A DNA stretch of 64,000 nucleotides from Lentisphaerota bacterium (GTDB lineage: Bacteria; Verrucomicrobiota; Lentisphaeria; Victivallales; Victivallaceae), in the NCBI GenBank assembly GCA_015061725.1, contig SUVX01000006.1:1-64000 (forward strand), given 5' to 3'. The stretch's first letter is position 1, and the number at the start of each line of letters is the position of its first letter. Below, one piece after another: positions 24,646-34,561 of the stretch. The translations under genes and the position numbers were made by a program. The notes beneath the pieces are model-generated. The model searched no databases and was not told where the DNA came from. It worked only from the letters and a program-made list of their open reading frames with translations.

Positions 24646-27600
24646 AAATAAAATTGTTCTTTCTGCTGCTTGTCTGTGCTTTTATTGATGCTTCAGGCAT
24701 GACATTGTGGGAAAAATACTGGAAGGATGACTTGCGTCAATTCCCGACGACGCAGGTGGATAAATATTTTGCGGATATTGTTGAACTGGCAAGCCCCTGC
24801 GGAGCCATTCCCGCCGCCCGGGTCAAAGTTGCCCGCAAAAGTTTCAGTCTCGGAAAACCGAAAGTCCTTTTTATTCTGCCGTATCAGGAGGCGCGGTATC
24901 CTTTTGAGTTGTTTTCCCGCTTTGATATGCAGTATGATATGCTGCCGGTTTCACTTTTTACCCAACGGGCACGCAAAGGTGCCGGATTCAAAAAAGTTTC
25001 AAAAGCCTACAATTCAACGCTGCTGGATGATATCGAAAAGCAGAAATTCGATGTCATCGTCACCCGCAATTTCAATGCGGATGCTTTAAGTGCGGCTGAA
25101 CTGGCAAGGATCTGCAGCTGGATCTCAAATGGCTTGGGTTGGGTCGATCTGGGCGTCATGGGCTTGGAATCTGCCAATGTACTGCGCCGTCTTCTGCCGC
25201 TTTCCGGCGGCAGATGGATCCGGCGTCTTCCGTCAGAAACAGCAGCAGCGCATTTTATAAGCAGTGGCAGTGCCGGTATTTCTGTCGGAACAAAAGTTCA
25301 GCAGAAAGTTACCGGAAAAGTATTGCTGCAGGTTCAGAAAGATCCGGCTGTTGCCGTTCGGGAACATGGAAAGGGACGGATCGTTTCTCATCCGGTCCAG
25401 TGGATCCACGGGGAGGCAAATTATGCACTCTTGATGAAATGTATCGCCTGGTGTGCCGGAAAAACGTCTTTTTTACCGTTCAAAACATCATCATCCGGCA
25501 GTGTCCTGCATATCCAGTTTCCGGCGGAACTGCAGAGAGAGGAACTTGTTGTTGAATGGACGGCGCTGCACGAAAACGGCATATCCCGGCTTTCGGGGAG
25601 GAAAAAGATTTCCCCGGGAAAAACCGCTGTATCACTTGAAAATCAAATGCCGTCCGGAAAGGTTGAACTGCATTACTCTCTTGTTGGCAAAGAAAGACAA
25701 CTGCTGGACTGGGGCATTGCTTCTTTGTATCTGCCGGATAACGGTGTTGCCGTTTCGATTGTTCTGCCGGAAATGTATGACCGCAGGAAAAATACCTTTT
25801 CCGGAGAAATGATTGTTTCAAACTCAAATCCGCAGCCGGTCTCATTGAAATTCACTTTAACTCTTTTTGACGGTCAGGGCAGAAAACTTCCGTTTGAAAA
25901 AAACGGTACGCTCACAGTCAACGGAGAAAAAAAACTTCCGTTCCGTTTTGACTGCAGCTGGAATTTTCTGTACGGACCGGTCGGATTTCTGCATCTGTCG
26001 GTACAGAGTAACGGCAGCGGAAAAGTCCGGCATCTTCTCCGGCAGGCATTTTTTGTTCCGCATCAACCGTCAGAGGCACTCAAAGACTGGCAATGCGGCG
26101 TGTGGGGCAGTGAAGTTGAATGCAATGTCAGCAAAACAACGCCCTTTGACGGCTTGACGGCAATATTTGCTCCAGTCCTGCGGGAACACGGCGTCAATAC
26201 CATCGGTGACGGTGTATGGCGTTATCCCGATGACCTCTTTCCGGCTGCAAGAGAGGGATTTTATATTCAGACGGAATATCTGGCAACACTTTTCGGAACA
26301 TGGCACAAGTCGTATAAAGATCACGTTTTCATGCCTAAAAAGAATTATATCCCCCCTTGGTTTGAGAAAGGGAAAAATGTTTTGAAACAGCAGACCGGGA
26401 GGATCAGGCAGTTGCGGAAACTCGGTGTGTTGAATTATGCCTGCGATGAAGAAATCGGACTGGGACCTTCAGAAACCTGTTTTTCTGAAGAAACCCGGAA
26501 AATGTTTGCGGCATGGTGTCTGAAAAAATACGGTTCTCTTGAAAATATCAGTAAAAACTGGGGTACGGCGCTGCCTGATGTCAACAGTCTCCGGGGTATA
26601 CTGCTGGCGGATGCTCTGAAACGCGATCCTGCCAATCCTGCACAATGGCTGGATTTCCGCTTCTTTATGGAGGAGTGTTTCAACGGAGCTGTTGAAGAAT
26701 ATGTCCGTCTGGGTAAAAAAGCCGCTCCTGAAGCCTTTTTCGGATACGGTGCCGGTCCGCATACGGATATTCCCAATCAGGGACACAACCGTTCCCGGCT
26801 CGGAAAAAGTATTACTGCCAGCGTGGAATATCTCGGTCCTTTTTTCCGGCAGGGTTCTGTACCGCGCAATTTTGATATTCTGCGGAGCCGTAAAGTTCTC
26901 ATGCTGACCTCTGTTGCCGGATATCCTTATCACATGATCCACTCCGGAGAACAGTATCCCTCCTGCGCCTGGTATACAGCGCTGCATGGCGGATGCGGTA
27001 TCATGTACTATGCTGCCATCCATCCTTCGCTGTGGGGAAAACTTCATCCGACCGGAGCGCCGAACGGAGCCACTTTGCGTTTGAAAGAAGCCAACAAAGA
27101 TTTGCGTAACGGTATCGGTAAAATCATTCTCAGCTCAAAACGGAAAGCCGGTATCGGCATTTATTACTCCCGGAAATCTCAGTATCTCTGGCATTGGCGC
27201 AAAAGCAGGAATCAAATGCTGTCCGGACGGCAAACTTCTGTTTCCGCGCAGAAAATGGCAGAACAGCTCAGGGATGATCCCGGCGGCGGACTGATGCCGG
27301 ATAAAAAATCCAAAGACCTTGTACAGCACTTGCCGGCTCACGGCTTTGCCGCGATGCGCGAATTGGCTTCCGGCAGCGGTTACGGGTATGATATCGTGTT
27401 TCCGGATCAGCTTCTTTCCGGAGAATTGAGAAAAAATTACAGGATCCTGATGATGCCGGGTATTTTAAGTCTTTCTTCCCGGGAATTTGCCGCACTTAAA
27501 GATTTTGTCCGCAGCGGCGGTATCCTGATCTGCGATATGCAGACCGGAATATATGACTCTTACGGAAAAAAGAATCCGGAACTTGCTGAGATAGAAAAAT

Positions 27601-28448
27601 TTCTGGGTATCAGAAGAATAAACAACACCCTCTCACCGGTTCCGGTCAAAGCCCGGGCAGCTGCCGGCGGATTTGAACTTGACGGTTTTGCCTGTGAAAA
27701 GATCACAGTTTCCGGCAAAGGCAAATGTCTTGCTTCAGGTTCGACGGCTTTTGCCGTTCTCAGCTGTTTCGGCAAAGGGAAAACACTTTATCTCAATACC
27801 GTTCCAAAAAAGGGCGGCAAGTGGATGCAGTGGGCATGGGATCCGATGCAAGTTTCAGGCGGGTTGAGAAAATATTTCCATCAATTGGGAAAAGAGGCAC
27901 TTTTGCCGGAACCGCCTGTTGCCGGTCTTGCGGATACCGACATTGTCCGCTTTGACGGCAGCGGCGCTGAATATGTGTTTTTAAGCAGAGGTTATCAGAA
28001 AAATTCCGTGAAAAGCGTGCTGAAAAATCCCGGCGGCAAATATATCCACGATATGCGGAACCGCCGTTTTCTCGGCAGAAAAACACAACTGCAGTTGCCT
28101 GAATTTGCTCCGGCATATACAGCAGCCTACTCCCTTGCAGATTTCAGGATCAGACAATTACAGTTGAAAATGCCGGAACAGATCAAATGCGGACAAACTG
28201 CCGTGCTTGAAATAGAACCGGTATTTGAAGGGCAGATGCCGGAGTATGCCATTTTAAATTGTTCATTTTACGCTCCGGACGGCAGAAAAGAATGGCGTTT
28301 TTCAAAAAATATCAAGTGGGAAAAATCCCGGAACAGATATTTTATATTCCCTGCCTTGAATGAAAAACGGGGGAATTGGAAAGTTGTTGTTTCTGATGTA
28401 ACAGGAAGCGTCTCTGCTGAAAAAGTCTTCAAATTGGAAGGTGAATAA
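24642..28448 (+). CDS. Secreted GH42-like glycoside hydrolase, large
   Basis: The 1,268 residues start with a signal peptide (about 1-19). An N-terminal region (about 60-290) resembles a glutamine-amidotransferase-like fold, then a beta-sandwich region follows. A GH42-type barrel spans about residues 490-830. Candidate acid/base is Glu603 or Glu604 in YACDEEIGLG and candidate nucleophile Glu770 in HSGEQYPS. A beta-galactosidase trimerisation-like domain follows at about 840-1,010 (ILMMPGILSLSSREFAALKDFV). It is much longer than ordinary GH42 enzymes (about 650-700). The substrate is unknown; beta-galactoside is the family default. It is coupled to its neighbours (ATGA overlap upstream). Confidence 0.65.
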   Translation: MKIKLFFLLLVCAFIDASGMTLWEKYWKDDLRQFPTTQVDKYFADIVELASPCGAIPAARVKVARKSFSLGKPKVLFILPYQEARYPFELFSRFDMQYDMLPVSLFTQRARKGAGFKKVSKAYNSTLLDDIEKQKFDVIVTRNFNADALSAAELARICSWISNGLGWVDLGVMGLESANVLRRLLPLSGGRWIRRLPSETAAAHFISSGSAGISVGTKVQQKVTGKVLLQVQKDPAVAVREHGKGRIVSHPVQWIHGEANYALLMKCIAWCAGKTSFLPFKTSSSGSVLHIQFPAELQREELVVEWTALHENGISRLSGRKKISPGKTAVSLENQMPSGKVELHYSLVGKERQLLDWGIASLYLPDNGVAVSIVLPEMYDRRKNTFSGEMIVSNSNPQPVSLKFTLTLFDGQGRKLPFEKNGTLTVNGEKKLPFRFDCSWNFLYGPVGFLHLSVQSNGSGKVRHLLRQAFFVPHQPSEALKDWQCGVWGSEVECNVSKTTPFDGLTAIFAPVLREHGVNTIGDGVWRYPDDLFPAAREGFYIQTEYLATLFGTWHKSYKDHVFMPKKNYIPPWFEKGKNVLKQQTGRIRQLRKLGVLNYACDEEIGLGPSETCFSEETRKMFAAWCLKKYGSLENISKNWGTALPDVNSLRGILLADALKRDPANPAQWLDFRFFMEECFNGAVEEYVRLGKKAAPEAFFGYGAGPHTDIPNQGHNRSRLGKSITASVEYLGPFFRQGSVPRNFDILRSRKVLMLTSVAGYPYHMIHSGEQYPSCAWYTALHGGCGIMYYAAIHPSLWGKLHPTGAPNGATLRLKEANKDLRNGIGKIILSSKRKAGIGIYYSRKSQYLWHWRKSRNQMLSGRQTSVSAQKMAEQLRDDPGGGLMPDKKSKDLVQHLPAHGFAAMRELASGSGYGYDIVFPDQLLSGELRKNYRILMMPGILSLSSREFAALKDFVRSGGILICDMQTGIYDSYGKKNPELAEIEKFLGIRRINNTLSPVPVKARAAAGGFELDGFACEKITVSGKGKCLASGSTAFAVLSCFGKGKTLYLNTVPKKGGKWMQWAWDPMQVSGGLRKYFHQLGKEALLPEPPVAGLADTDIVRFDGSGAEYVFLSRGYQKNSVKSVLKNPGGKYIHDMRNRRFLGRKTQLQLPEFAPAYTAAYSLADFRIRQLQLKMPEQIKCGQTAVLEIEPVFEGQMPEYAILNCSFYAPDGRKEWRFSKNIKWEKSRNRYFIFPALNEKRGNWKVVVSDVTGSVSAEKVFKLEGE

Positions 28449-28449
28449 T

Positions 28450-29286
28450 ATGATTATCAGTACTCATTCTCATCTGTGCGCCGATCCGGAGGATCTTGAC
28501 CGTCTGGTGAATTCCGGTGTATTCAAACAAATCTGGCTTCTGCACACCTGGTATGCCCACGATGATTTGAAGCTGGATGAACCGTTCCGCAAGGCTCCGC
28601 TGGATGAGTTGATGGATGTCTGCCGGACCTATCCCGGATTTTTCATCCCGTTCGGTGATCTGGATTTCAATAAAACGCCGGATTATATTGATTATCTCCA
28701 TGAAGCAGGTTTTACCGGCTTGAAAGCCATTGCACCGGAAAAGTGCTATGATGATTACAGTTATTTCCCATTCTACGAAAGGGCGGCAAAATACCGGATG
28801 CCGATCGTATTTCACACCGGCGGTCTTGCAGTCAGCCGTGAGTACGCCGGACCGGGAAGGTCGTTCGGACAGAATACAATGAAACCTTCCATGCTGGGAA
28901 CGATAGCTCATTGTTTCCCGGAACTGCCTCTTATCGGAGCGCACCTGGGCTACCCCTGGATGGAAGAAACGACCAATATCATCAACTGTAAAAATATCTA
29001 TTTTGATATGTCCGAAGGCAACAGCGAAGCGATTGCCCGCTGGTTGCTGGATAATCTTGACCGTTGTCTTTCCGATGGACGTCCCTTTACGGATAAGATA
29101 CTTTTCGGTGTGGACTCCCGCATCGGCCGTCCGGAAATACATGATGACGTTTTTTCCAGTGCGGATTTCTGGCAAAAATTCTTCCGCCGTTTCGGAAAAG
29201 GACATCATTGGGGAAAAACGGCGGAGATCGAAAAAATATTCTGCCGGAACGCTGAAAAAATTCTTTCATTCTGCAAGGCTGAATAA
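28450..29286 (+). CDS. Amidohydrolase family 2 (metal-dependent TIM barrel)
   Basis: From ATG at 28450 (GGAAGG upstream) the protein has 278 residues. Metal-binding features are an N-terminal HSH (His6 and His8), a central His in VFHTGG, a His in IGAHLGYPW and a late Asp in FGVDSR. The order matches the amidohydrolase_2 group (decarboxylases and lactonases). A sugar-lactone or sugar-acid hydrolase role would fit the neighbours but is not shown. There is no signal peptide. It begins one base after the GH42-like gene ends and closes this operon. Confidence 0.75.
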   Translation: MIISTHSHLCADPEDLDRLVNSGVFKQIWLLHTWYAHDDLKLDEPFRKAPLDELMDVCRTYPGFFIPFGDLDFNKTPDYIDYLHEAGFTGLKAIAPEKCYDDYSYFPFYERAAKYRMPIVFHTGGLAVSREYAGPGRSFGQNTMKPSMLGTIAHCFPELPLIGAHLGYPWMEETTNIINCKNIYFDMSEGNSEAIARWLLDNLDRCLSDGRPFTDKILFGVDSRIGRPEIHDDVFSSADFWQKFFRRFGKGHHWGKTAEIEKIFCRNAEKILSFCKAE

Positions 29287-29325
29287 AATCTGCGCGTTGT
29301 TTTTCCGGTACGTTGCCGAAGTTGT

Positions 29326-30087
29326 TCAATCTTTATTGAGTGTGTGCTGTAAGATAAAACGGACGATTTTACCCAGCGGATTATCCAGTCCGTGCGGGTG
29401 ATGTCCCCAGGAGGGACGGGAGATGACTTCGATTTTTCCGCCGGCTTCTTTCCAGCGTTCAGCGAGCAGTCCGCCGTTGCTTTCCACAGGGAGAATATCG
29501 TCATTGAGTCCCAGCAGCAGGAGCAGGGGGATTCCGGCATCGATCATCGGCTGAAAGTTGTTGACAGGAGAAAGCGGATGATTAAACATTGCCTGCACAT
29601 TGTCTCCCTCTCCGTAAGCCTGACTGATTTCAACGGCATCGGCGCGGCTGATACGCACACGGTAACCCAGATCACAGGCGGGCGCATCGGCGTAGATACA
29701 GGCGACAGTTTCAGGATAAGTTGCCGCATAACGGAAAGAATACAGTCCGCCCAGACTCATGCCGATCAACGCCCCTTTGCGGGCAAAACCGAGCGTACGG
29801 ATGAAATCATACATCTTTTTCATGATTTCCACCGCTTCAGGATTGCCGCACATACCGAGGACGTGGATATGAATCATGTAATACCCCAGTTCCAGCAATT
29901 CATTGACCCCGTTGCGGTGCAGAAAGGCGTTGGGCCACTCAGGAACCCAGAACCATTTTTTTTCAGCGAGGGGTTCATCGGGTTCAACAATCCAGGCGGT
30001 GGTTCCGGCAAGGGCAAACTTGTAAAGCGTACCGCCCTGACGGGGTTCTTCTGAAATAAGATCCGGTAAAAGAGTTTTAACAGACAT
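29326..30087 (-). CDS. Alpha/beta hydrolase, cytoplasmic
   Basis: This 253-residue enzyme has the nucleophile elbow GMSLGG (Ser111). A candidate acid is Asp in LGLNDDILPVE and the catalytic His is in SWGHHPHG near the end. The sequence resembles peptidase-S9/esterase-like hydrolases of glycan clusters. It runs leftward, converging on the amidohydrolase with only 39 bases between the ends, and follows the large glycosidase-like gene. Confidence 0.75.
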   Translation of the reverse strand: MSVKTLLPDLISEEPRQGGTLYKFALAGTTAWIVEPDEPLAEKKWFWVPEWPNAFLHRNGVNELLELGYYMIHIHVLGMCGNPEAVEIMKKMYDFIRTLGFARKGALIGMSLGGLYSFRYAATYPETVACIYADAPACDLGYRVRISRADAVEISQAYGEGDNVQAMFNHPLSPVNNFQPMIDAGIPLLLLLGLNDDILPVESNGGLLAERWKEAGGKIEVISRPSWGHHPHGLDNPLGKIVRFILQHTLNKD

Positions 30088-30112
30088 TTTTTTATTCCTC
30101 TTAAGTTACAGG

Positions 30113-32203
30113 CTATTGGTTGGGAATTGAAAATTTGAGCATATTGCGATAGGCTGAAATTTCACGCAGGGCGCTTTCAACCTGACGTATTTTCCATTCA
30201 AGGTGCCATTTGTCGCAGACATATTCCATGCTCGGCTCCCAGCCCAGACGGGAATCGGTTTCCACAACGGGGATGGTATTGCGGGCATTTTGTATTTCTT
30301 CAATGGCGATGTTTTCAATTTTTTCCAGAAGAACAAGAGCCTCTTGCGCGCCGGATGCATTGACCATGGCGGTATTCAGTTTCCACCAGTGCTTGATGTT
30401 CAACGTGGTGATGATGGAGTTGCGGATAAACTCACCGAGGGCAATCAGGCGTTTGCCGTTATCGGAGTCGGCGCCGCTCCGGGCATATTGAAGTCCCTCA
30501 TTCCACAGTTTGAGCATTTTTTCAAGGGAGCGGATCTCGGCGGGGTAACGCAGAAATCCCGGAGACTGATTTTCGTTTTCGCAGGGCTGATAAAATGTGC
30601 GGATGATCCCTGAACCGAAATGCGCATGCGGCGCAGTCGGAAAAGTGATTTCCCTTCTTTCCATCGTGCGGGTGATATTGGGGTGAAAGATGAAAGGATA
30701 AGCCGGACCTACGCGCCAGGGCCCGTACTGGTCTTCGTTGGAGGCAGTGTAGTGTTCCATTGCTTCTCCCCAGATTTTCCACGCTTTGAGAATATCAGGT
30801 GCCGCCGTTTTGCCGTAGTCCCGGACGGCGATTTTTTCAAGGAGCAGATCGTAATCCGGTTCAAAATCTTCCCATGAACTCCATTTGCCCAGATCGGCGG
30901 CAACGCTGTTCCACCAGCCGTAGTGGTGCGTGGCGTAATGACTGTTCAGATTCCAGTCTTTGCGCGCTTTCCGCAAATCAAGGTTGCGTTTCAGCCAGCG
31001 GTAAGGCACGGGAACATAGGGAACTGTTCCGAAATCCCAGCCGATACCGGCAGTGTTGACGTTGCCCTGCAATGGCACGTTGTATTTGGCGGCAGCTTCA
31101 CATTCACTGGTAAAATAATATCCCGGACCATCGGTTGAAACGGTGTAATCCATAACGGGCGTCCGCAGTCCCTCAAGAGTTTTCTGCGCAAAAATCTCAT
31201 AGGTGACACTGACGATGATCCCCGGTGGAACGTTTTTGATGAATTTTTCACGGACATCAAGGGGGGCATATCCCCAGTTGTAGGTTTCAAAATAAATTTC
31301 CACATGGGGCGCATACTTGTGAACTGCCTTTTCAATGCAGGCCAAATAGGCGGGGTAGTCATAACAGGGATACCACCCGGGACTGGGTTTGATATCGGGA
31401 ATACCGTGATTGTCTGCAAGACTGCGGGGTTTGCCTGTTGTGGCGGGGTCTTTACTTGGAAATTCAAGAGATTCTCCGCAGAGGAACAACCCCATAATGC
31501 CGGGATAACGCTTGAAAAATTCGCCGTAAGCCGAGTCAAATTTTTCCTGCGCGCCGGGTTCGTCGGGGTGGACAAAGGTCTGGACGTAATTGAAAATCAT
31601 CACACGGATATCGTATTTTGCCGCGCGCTGAATCAAATCATTGACGTTGCAGTATCCGCCGGGCGTCCGGTCGATGCCGGTCATGAAGAGGGCAACGACA
31701 TCGTATCCGGCGTGGATGGTTGCCGCAAGTTCGCTGTCGGAATAGGCGTCAATGCCGCTGCCGGAGTGAACCTGCCGTGATGTGTAAAGCGGTTTGCGGC
31801 AGGTTTTCCCCTCAGGAATAACGGGTGCTCCCTCAAGACTCATGACATTTTCAAGATAAACCATGGCAGGAAAGTCAAAACGCGGCGCGGTGGAAACGGT
31901 GATACCGTCTTTCTGTGCTGTGATCACAAAGCCTTTGTCAAGAGCGTTGTCACGCTGAAACCACAACGTTTTCTCTTTCCGGGTACGGGTCAAACGCAGA
32001 GAAAGATTCAAACTTGTCAACAGATAATCCTGAAAATCCTTGAGCGCGCGGAGCGTATTTTCCGGAGCATTTTCATCACATCCGAGCGTCCAGGAGTCAT
32101 CAAGGAATATCTCGTTGTTTTGCGGCAGGCGTTCCGGATTCCGCAGACCGGGACGGTGATACTGCCAATGCCTTGCGCGGAAATCGTAATTTTTTTCAAC
32201 CAT
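30113..32203 (-). CDS. Putative cytoplasmic glycoside hydrolase, TIM barrel
   Basis: The 696-residue protein lacks a signal peptide. The N-terminal part (residues about 1-150) resembles the beta-hexosaminidase/alpha-glucuronidase N-domain. A barrel with motifs such as GIMGLFLCGESLEFPS and HVEIYFETYNWGYAPLDV follows (about 150-480), then a helical C-domain. The Glu in FLCGESLE and the Glu in YFETYNWG are candidate catalytic residues. The family is not certain; GH20, GH67 and DUF4838-like relations are possible. It lies between the hydrolase gene and the permease gene on the same strand. Confidence 0.55.
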   Translation of the reverse strand: MVEKNYDFRARHWQYHRPGLRNPERLPQNNEIFLDDSWTLGCDENAPENTLRALKDFQDYLLTSLNLSLRLTRTRKEKTLWFQRDNALDKGFVITAQKDGITVSTAPRFDFPAMVYLENVMSLEGAPVIPEGKTCRKPLYTSRQVHSGSGIDAYSDSELAATIHAGYDVVALFMTGIDRTPGGYCNVNDLIQRAAKYDIRVMIFNYVQTFVHPDEPGAQEKFDSAYGEFFKRYPGIMGLFLCGESLEFPSKDPATTGKPRSLADNHGIPDIKPSPGWYPCYDYPAYLACIEKAVHKYAPHVEIYFETYNWGYAPLDVREKFIKNVPPGIIVSVTYEIFAQKTLEGLRTPVMDYTVSTDGPGYYFTSECEAAAKYNVPLQGNVNTAGIGWDFGTVPYVPVPYRWLKRNLDLRKARKDWNLNSHYATHHYGWWNSVAADLGKWSSWEDFEPDYDLLLEKIAVRDYGKTAAPDILKAWKIWGEAMEHYTASNEDQYGPWRVGPAYPFIFHPNITRTMERREITFPTAPHAHFGSGIIRTFYQPCENENQSPGFLRYPAEIRSLEKMLKLWNEGLQYARSGADSDNGKRLIALGEFIRNSIITTLNIKHWWKLNTAMVNASGAQEALVLLEKIENIAIEEIQNARNTIPVVETDSRLGWEPSMEYVCDKWHLEWKIRQVESALREISAYRNMLKFSIPNQ

Positions 32204-32221
32204 GGTCTTGTATCCTTTTTG

Positions 32222-33259
32222 TCAGCGGTTGTATTTTTCCCACCAGCGGGCAATGAGCGCGCGCAGAACCAGCAGAAAGAGAATGATCCCGCAGACGGTT
32301 TTCATTGCAGAGGACGAGTTGACGGCATTGTTTATCTGTACTGCTGAAACAGAGACGCCGGTCAGATTGACAAGGACCCCGGAGACGATCGCCCAGAATG
32401 CGACGGCGCCGACGGCAATGGCAGCGGCTTTTGTTCCGATGATCTGCCGCATGGAAGTTATGGAAACGCTGTGGATACCCGGTCCGGCAATCAGAAAGAG
32501 CAGCGCGGCGCCGGGGGAAAATCCCTTGAGCAGAAGTGTTACCGCAACGGGAACTGAGGCACTGGAACAGACGTAAAGCGGCACAGAAAGCAGCAGTACG
32601 GCGGCAAATTCAAGAAAGGTGTTGCTTTTGAGATACGCCTGTCCGAAATCGGCGGGGAGTATCTGCTGGATGAGTGCGGCAACTGCCATGCCCTGAAGCA
32701 GAGAGGGCGCCGTGCTTTTCATCATGCGTAAAAAACCGTAGGAGAGGATGAATGCCGGTGCATTTTTCCAACTTTTTTCATTGCCGGAACTGCCGGAGCA
32801 ACAGCAGCAGTGTCCTTTTTTTTCAACAGCCGCACTTGCGGGAGAGGAAGAGCAGAATTTTGAAATCAGAAGTCCGCCGGATAATCCCGAAAGCAGAGCG
32901 ACAACAGGACGGATGACGGCAAAAGGCAGTCCCATCATGCTGGCGGTGACGATGATACTGTCAATGCCTGTCTGCGGGGTTGAAATAAAAAATGCCCCCG
33001 TTGCGCCTTTGCCTGCGCCTTCGTTGCGCAGGGCGGTTGCAATCGGAATCACGCCGCAGGAGCAGACGGGCAGGGGAACGCCGATCAAAACCGCTTTGAG
33101 AACGGGGAGAAAACCTTTGCCGCCCAAATGTTTTTTGACTGTTTCGACTCTGAGAAAAAATGCGATGACTCCGGCGAGAAAATAACCGGCAAGCAGCCAC
33201 GGCGCCATGGCGCAGAAAACCTGCTGAAAATGACTGAAATATTGTGCAATAAGAACCAT
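32222..33259 (-). CDS. SO_0444-type Cu/Zn efflux permease
   Basis: From ATG at 33259 the protein has 345 residues behind AAAAGGGGG. A longer frame to 33298 lacks a better site and crosses the tandem repeat. About eight to ten membrane segments are seen. The signature PVCSCGVIP (residues 64-72) and SVPLYVCSSASVPVA in the second half are typical of the DUF318/SO_0444 permeases linked to copper or zinc export. A cytosolic loop contains four successive cysteines (CCCC, 151-154), likely metal binding. It is unusual inside a glycan cluster. It shares its upstream region with the GntR-type regulator. Confidence 0.8.
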   Translation of the reverse strand: MVLIAQYFSHFQQVFCAMAPWLLAGYFLAGVIAFFLRVETVKKHLGGKGFLPVLKAVLIGVPLPVCSCGVIPIATALRNEGAGKGATGAFFISTPQTGIDSIIVTASMMGLPFAVIRPVVALLSGLSGGLLISKFCSSSPASAAVEKKGHCCCCSGSSGNEKSWKNAPAFILSYGFLRMMKSTAPSLLQGMAVAALIQQILPADFGQAYLKSNTFLEFAAVLLLSVPLYVCSSASVPVAVTLLLKGFSPGAALLFLIAGPGIHSVSITSMRQIIGTKAAAIAVGAVAFWAIVSGVLVNLTGVSVSAVQINNAVNSSSAMKTVCGIILFLLVLRALIARWWEKYNR

Positions 33260-33274
33260 AAAATCCCCCTTTTT

Positions 33275-33301
33275 TGTTGATACATAATGTTGATACATAA
33301 T
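33275..33301. repeat. Tandem 13-bp repeat upstream of the permease gene
   Basis: TGTTGATACATAA occurs twice in direct succession (33275-33287 and 33288-33300). It lies 16-42 bases upstream of the permease start and could be a regulator site. It resembles the half-site GATGTA/TACATC seen near the regulator gene. Confidence 0.5.
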
Positions 33302-33407
33302 ATAGCTTTATCCGCAGAAAATATCAATGCGGATACCGGGGAGGATTGCTGAATTTCAAAAAAAACAGAAAAATTTTGCAAAAACCACTTGCAAAGTCAT
33401 GTATCTT

Positions 33408-33424
33408 GATGTACACTATACATC
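33408..33424. promoter_or_regulatory. Putative operator of the GntR-LacI-type regulator
   Basis: GATGTA-CACTA-TACATC is a perfect 6-bp-arm palindrome with five central bases. It is 20 bases before the regulator's ATG. The spacing and shape are compatible with GntR-family sites, and autoregulation is likely. The -35/-10 boxes are not clear. Confidence 0.45.
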
Positions 33425-33443
33425 ATAATACAGGATTTGAATT

Positions 33444-34544
33444 ATGATCAAGACATTAAAAAACAATATCGAATCTGAAAATCCGGCGCTGCCGATCTAC
33501 CGGCGTCTGGCGGAAGAGTTGCGGATTCTGATCGTTTCGGGTGAGCTTGCTTCAGGCAGCCGTCTGCCGTCAGAGGCGGATTTATCTGAGCAGCTGGGCA
33601 TCAATAACAGAACGCTGCGTAAAAGCCTTAAAATTCTGGCGGATATGGGGTTGATTTCACAGTGTCAGGGTAAGGGAACGTTTGTAACTTACCGTAAACC
33701 TGAACGCTGGTTCCGCTTCGGTGTGGTGCTGGGGAGTGCCTGGAATTTGAACGACCTTTATCCCATGCGTATGCTCACGGTGCTTGAAAATGCCGCAAGT
33801 GCCAGCGGTTCTGCGGAACTGGTTCTGTTGCGTATCAAGAATCCGACCACCGAAAAAATCCTCGCTGAAATCAACCGGACACAGTGCGACGGACTGTTGG
33901 TTCTGCCCTCTGAAAGTGAAAAACTGCTCCTTGAAAGTGAATTTGACCATATCCCCATGGTTTTTATCAACATGGAGCGTTCATGCAGTGTTCCTGAAAA
34001 CCGTTTTCATGTGCGTCTGGCAGACGGTGCTGTTTCCAGTGCCGTGGAGTATCTTTATCGTCTGGGACACCGTAAAATCGGTTACATCGGCAACGATCAC
34101 GAAAACCTGCTGCGCCGCAACCGGGAGTTTCTGGAATCCGTCAGAGGCCGGGAGTTGAATGACCGTTATTTTATGCTGGACGGCAATTATGACAACGTTT
34201 ATGATTCAGCGGTCGATGCGGTCTTCCGGATGTGGGAAAGTGAAGATCACCCGACGGCGCTGATTTGTCCCGGTGTGGCTTTTGCCTACGGTGCATGGCA
34301 GGCGCTCATGCTCAAAGGCGTTAAAATCCCGCAGGAGTGTTCCATTATCGGCTTTGATATCAACAGTTATACCAATCCGCATTTTTCAAGCATTGTCCAG
34401 CCGATCGAAGATATGGCAAATAAAGCGGTTGAATTGCTTTTTGCCCAGCAAAGCTGCGGAAAACAGTTGAAACAGAAACTGTATGATTTTCCGGCAAAAA
34501 TCGTTGAATGCGGCAGTTGCATGTCTTTAAACGCTATCCGTTAA
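33444..34544 (+). CDS. GntR-LacI hybrid transcriptional regulator (AraR-like)
   Basis: The 366 residues combine a GntR-type winged helix at about 17-82 ([29 protein letters not shown]) with a LacI-type periplasmic-binding domain at about 90-360. This is the AraR layout. The C-domain should bind a sugar or sugar phosphate and release DNA. It starts a rightward gene set 18 bases ahead of a pseudopilin gene and probably controls it. Because the permease is divergent, it may respond to the same signal. Confidence 0.85.
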   Translation: MIKTLKNNIESENPALPIYRRLAEELRILIVSGELASGSRLPSEADLSEQLGINNRTLRKSLKILADMGLISQCQGKGTFVTYRKPERWFRFGVVLGSAWNLNDLYPMRMLTVLENAASASGSAELVLLRIKNPTTEKILAEINRTQCDGLLVLPSESEKLLLESEFDHIPMVFINMERSCSVPENRFHVRLADGAVSSAVEYLYRLGHRKIGYIGNDHENLLRRNREFLESVRGRELNDRYFMLDGNYDNVYDSAVDAVFRMWESEDHPTALICPGVAFAYGAWQALMLKGVKIPQECSIIGFDINSYTNPHFSSIVQPIEDMANKAVELLFAQQSCGKQLKQKLYDFPAKIVECGSCMSLNAIR

Positions 34545-34561
34545 AAAAAGGAGATCAAAAG

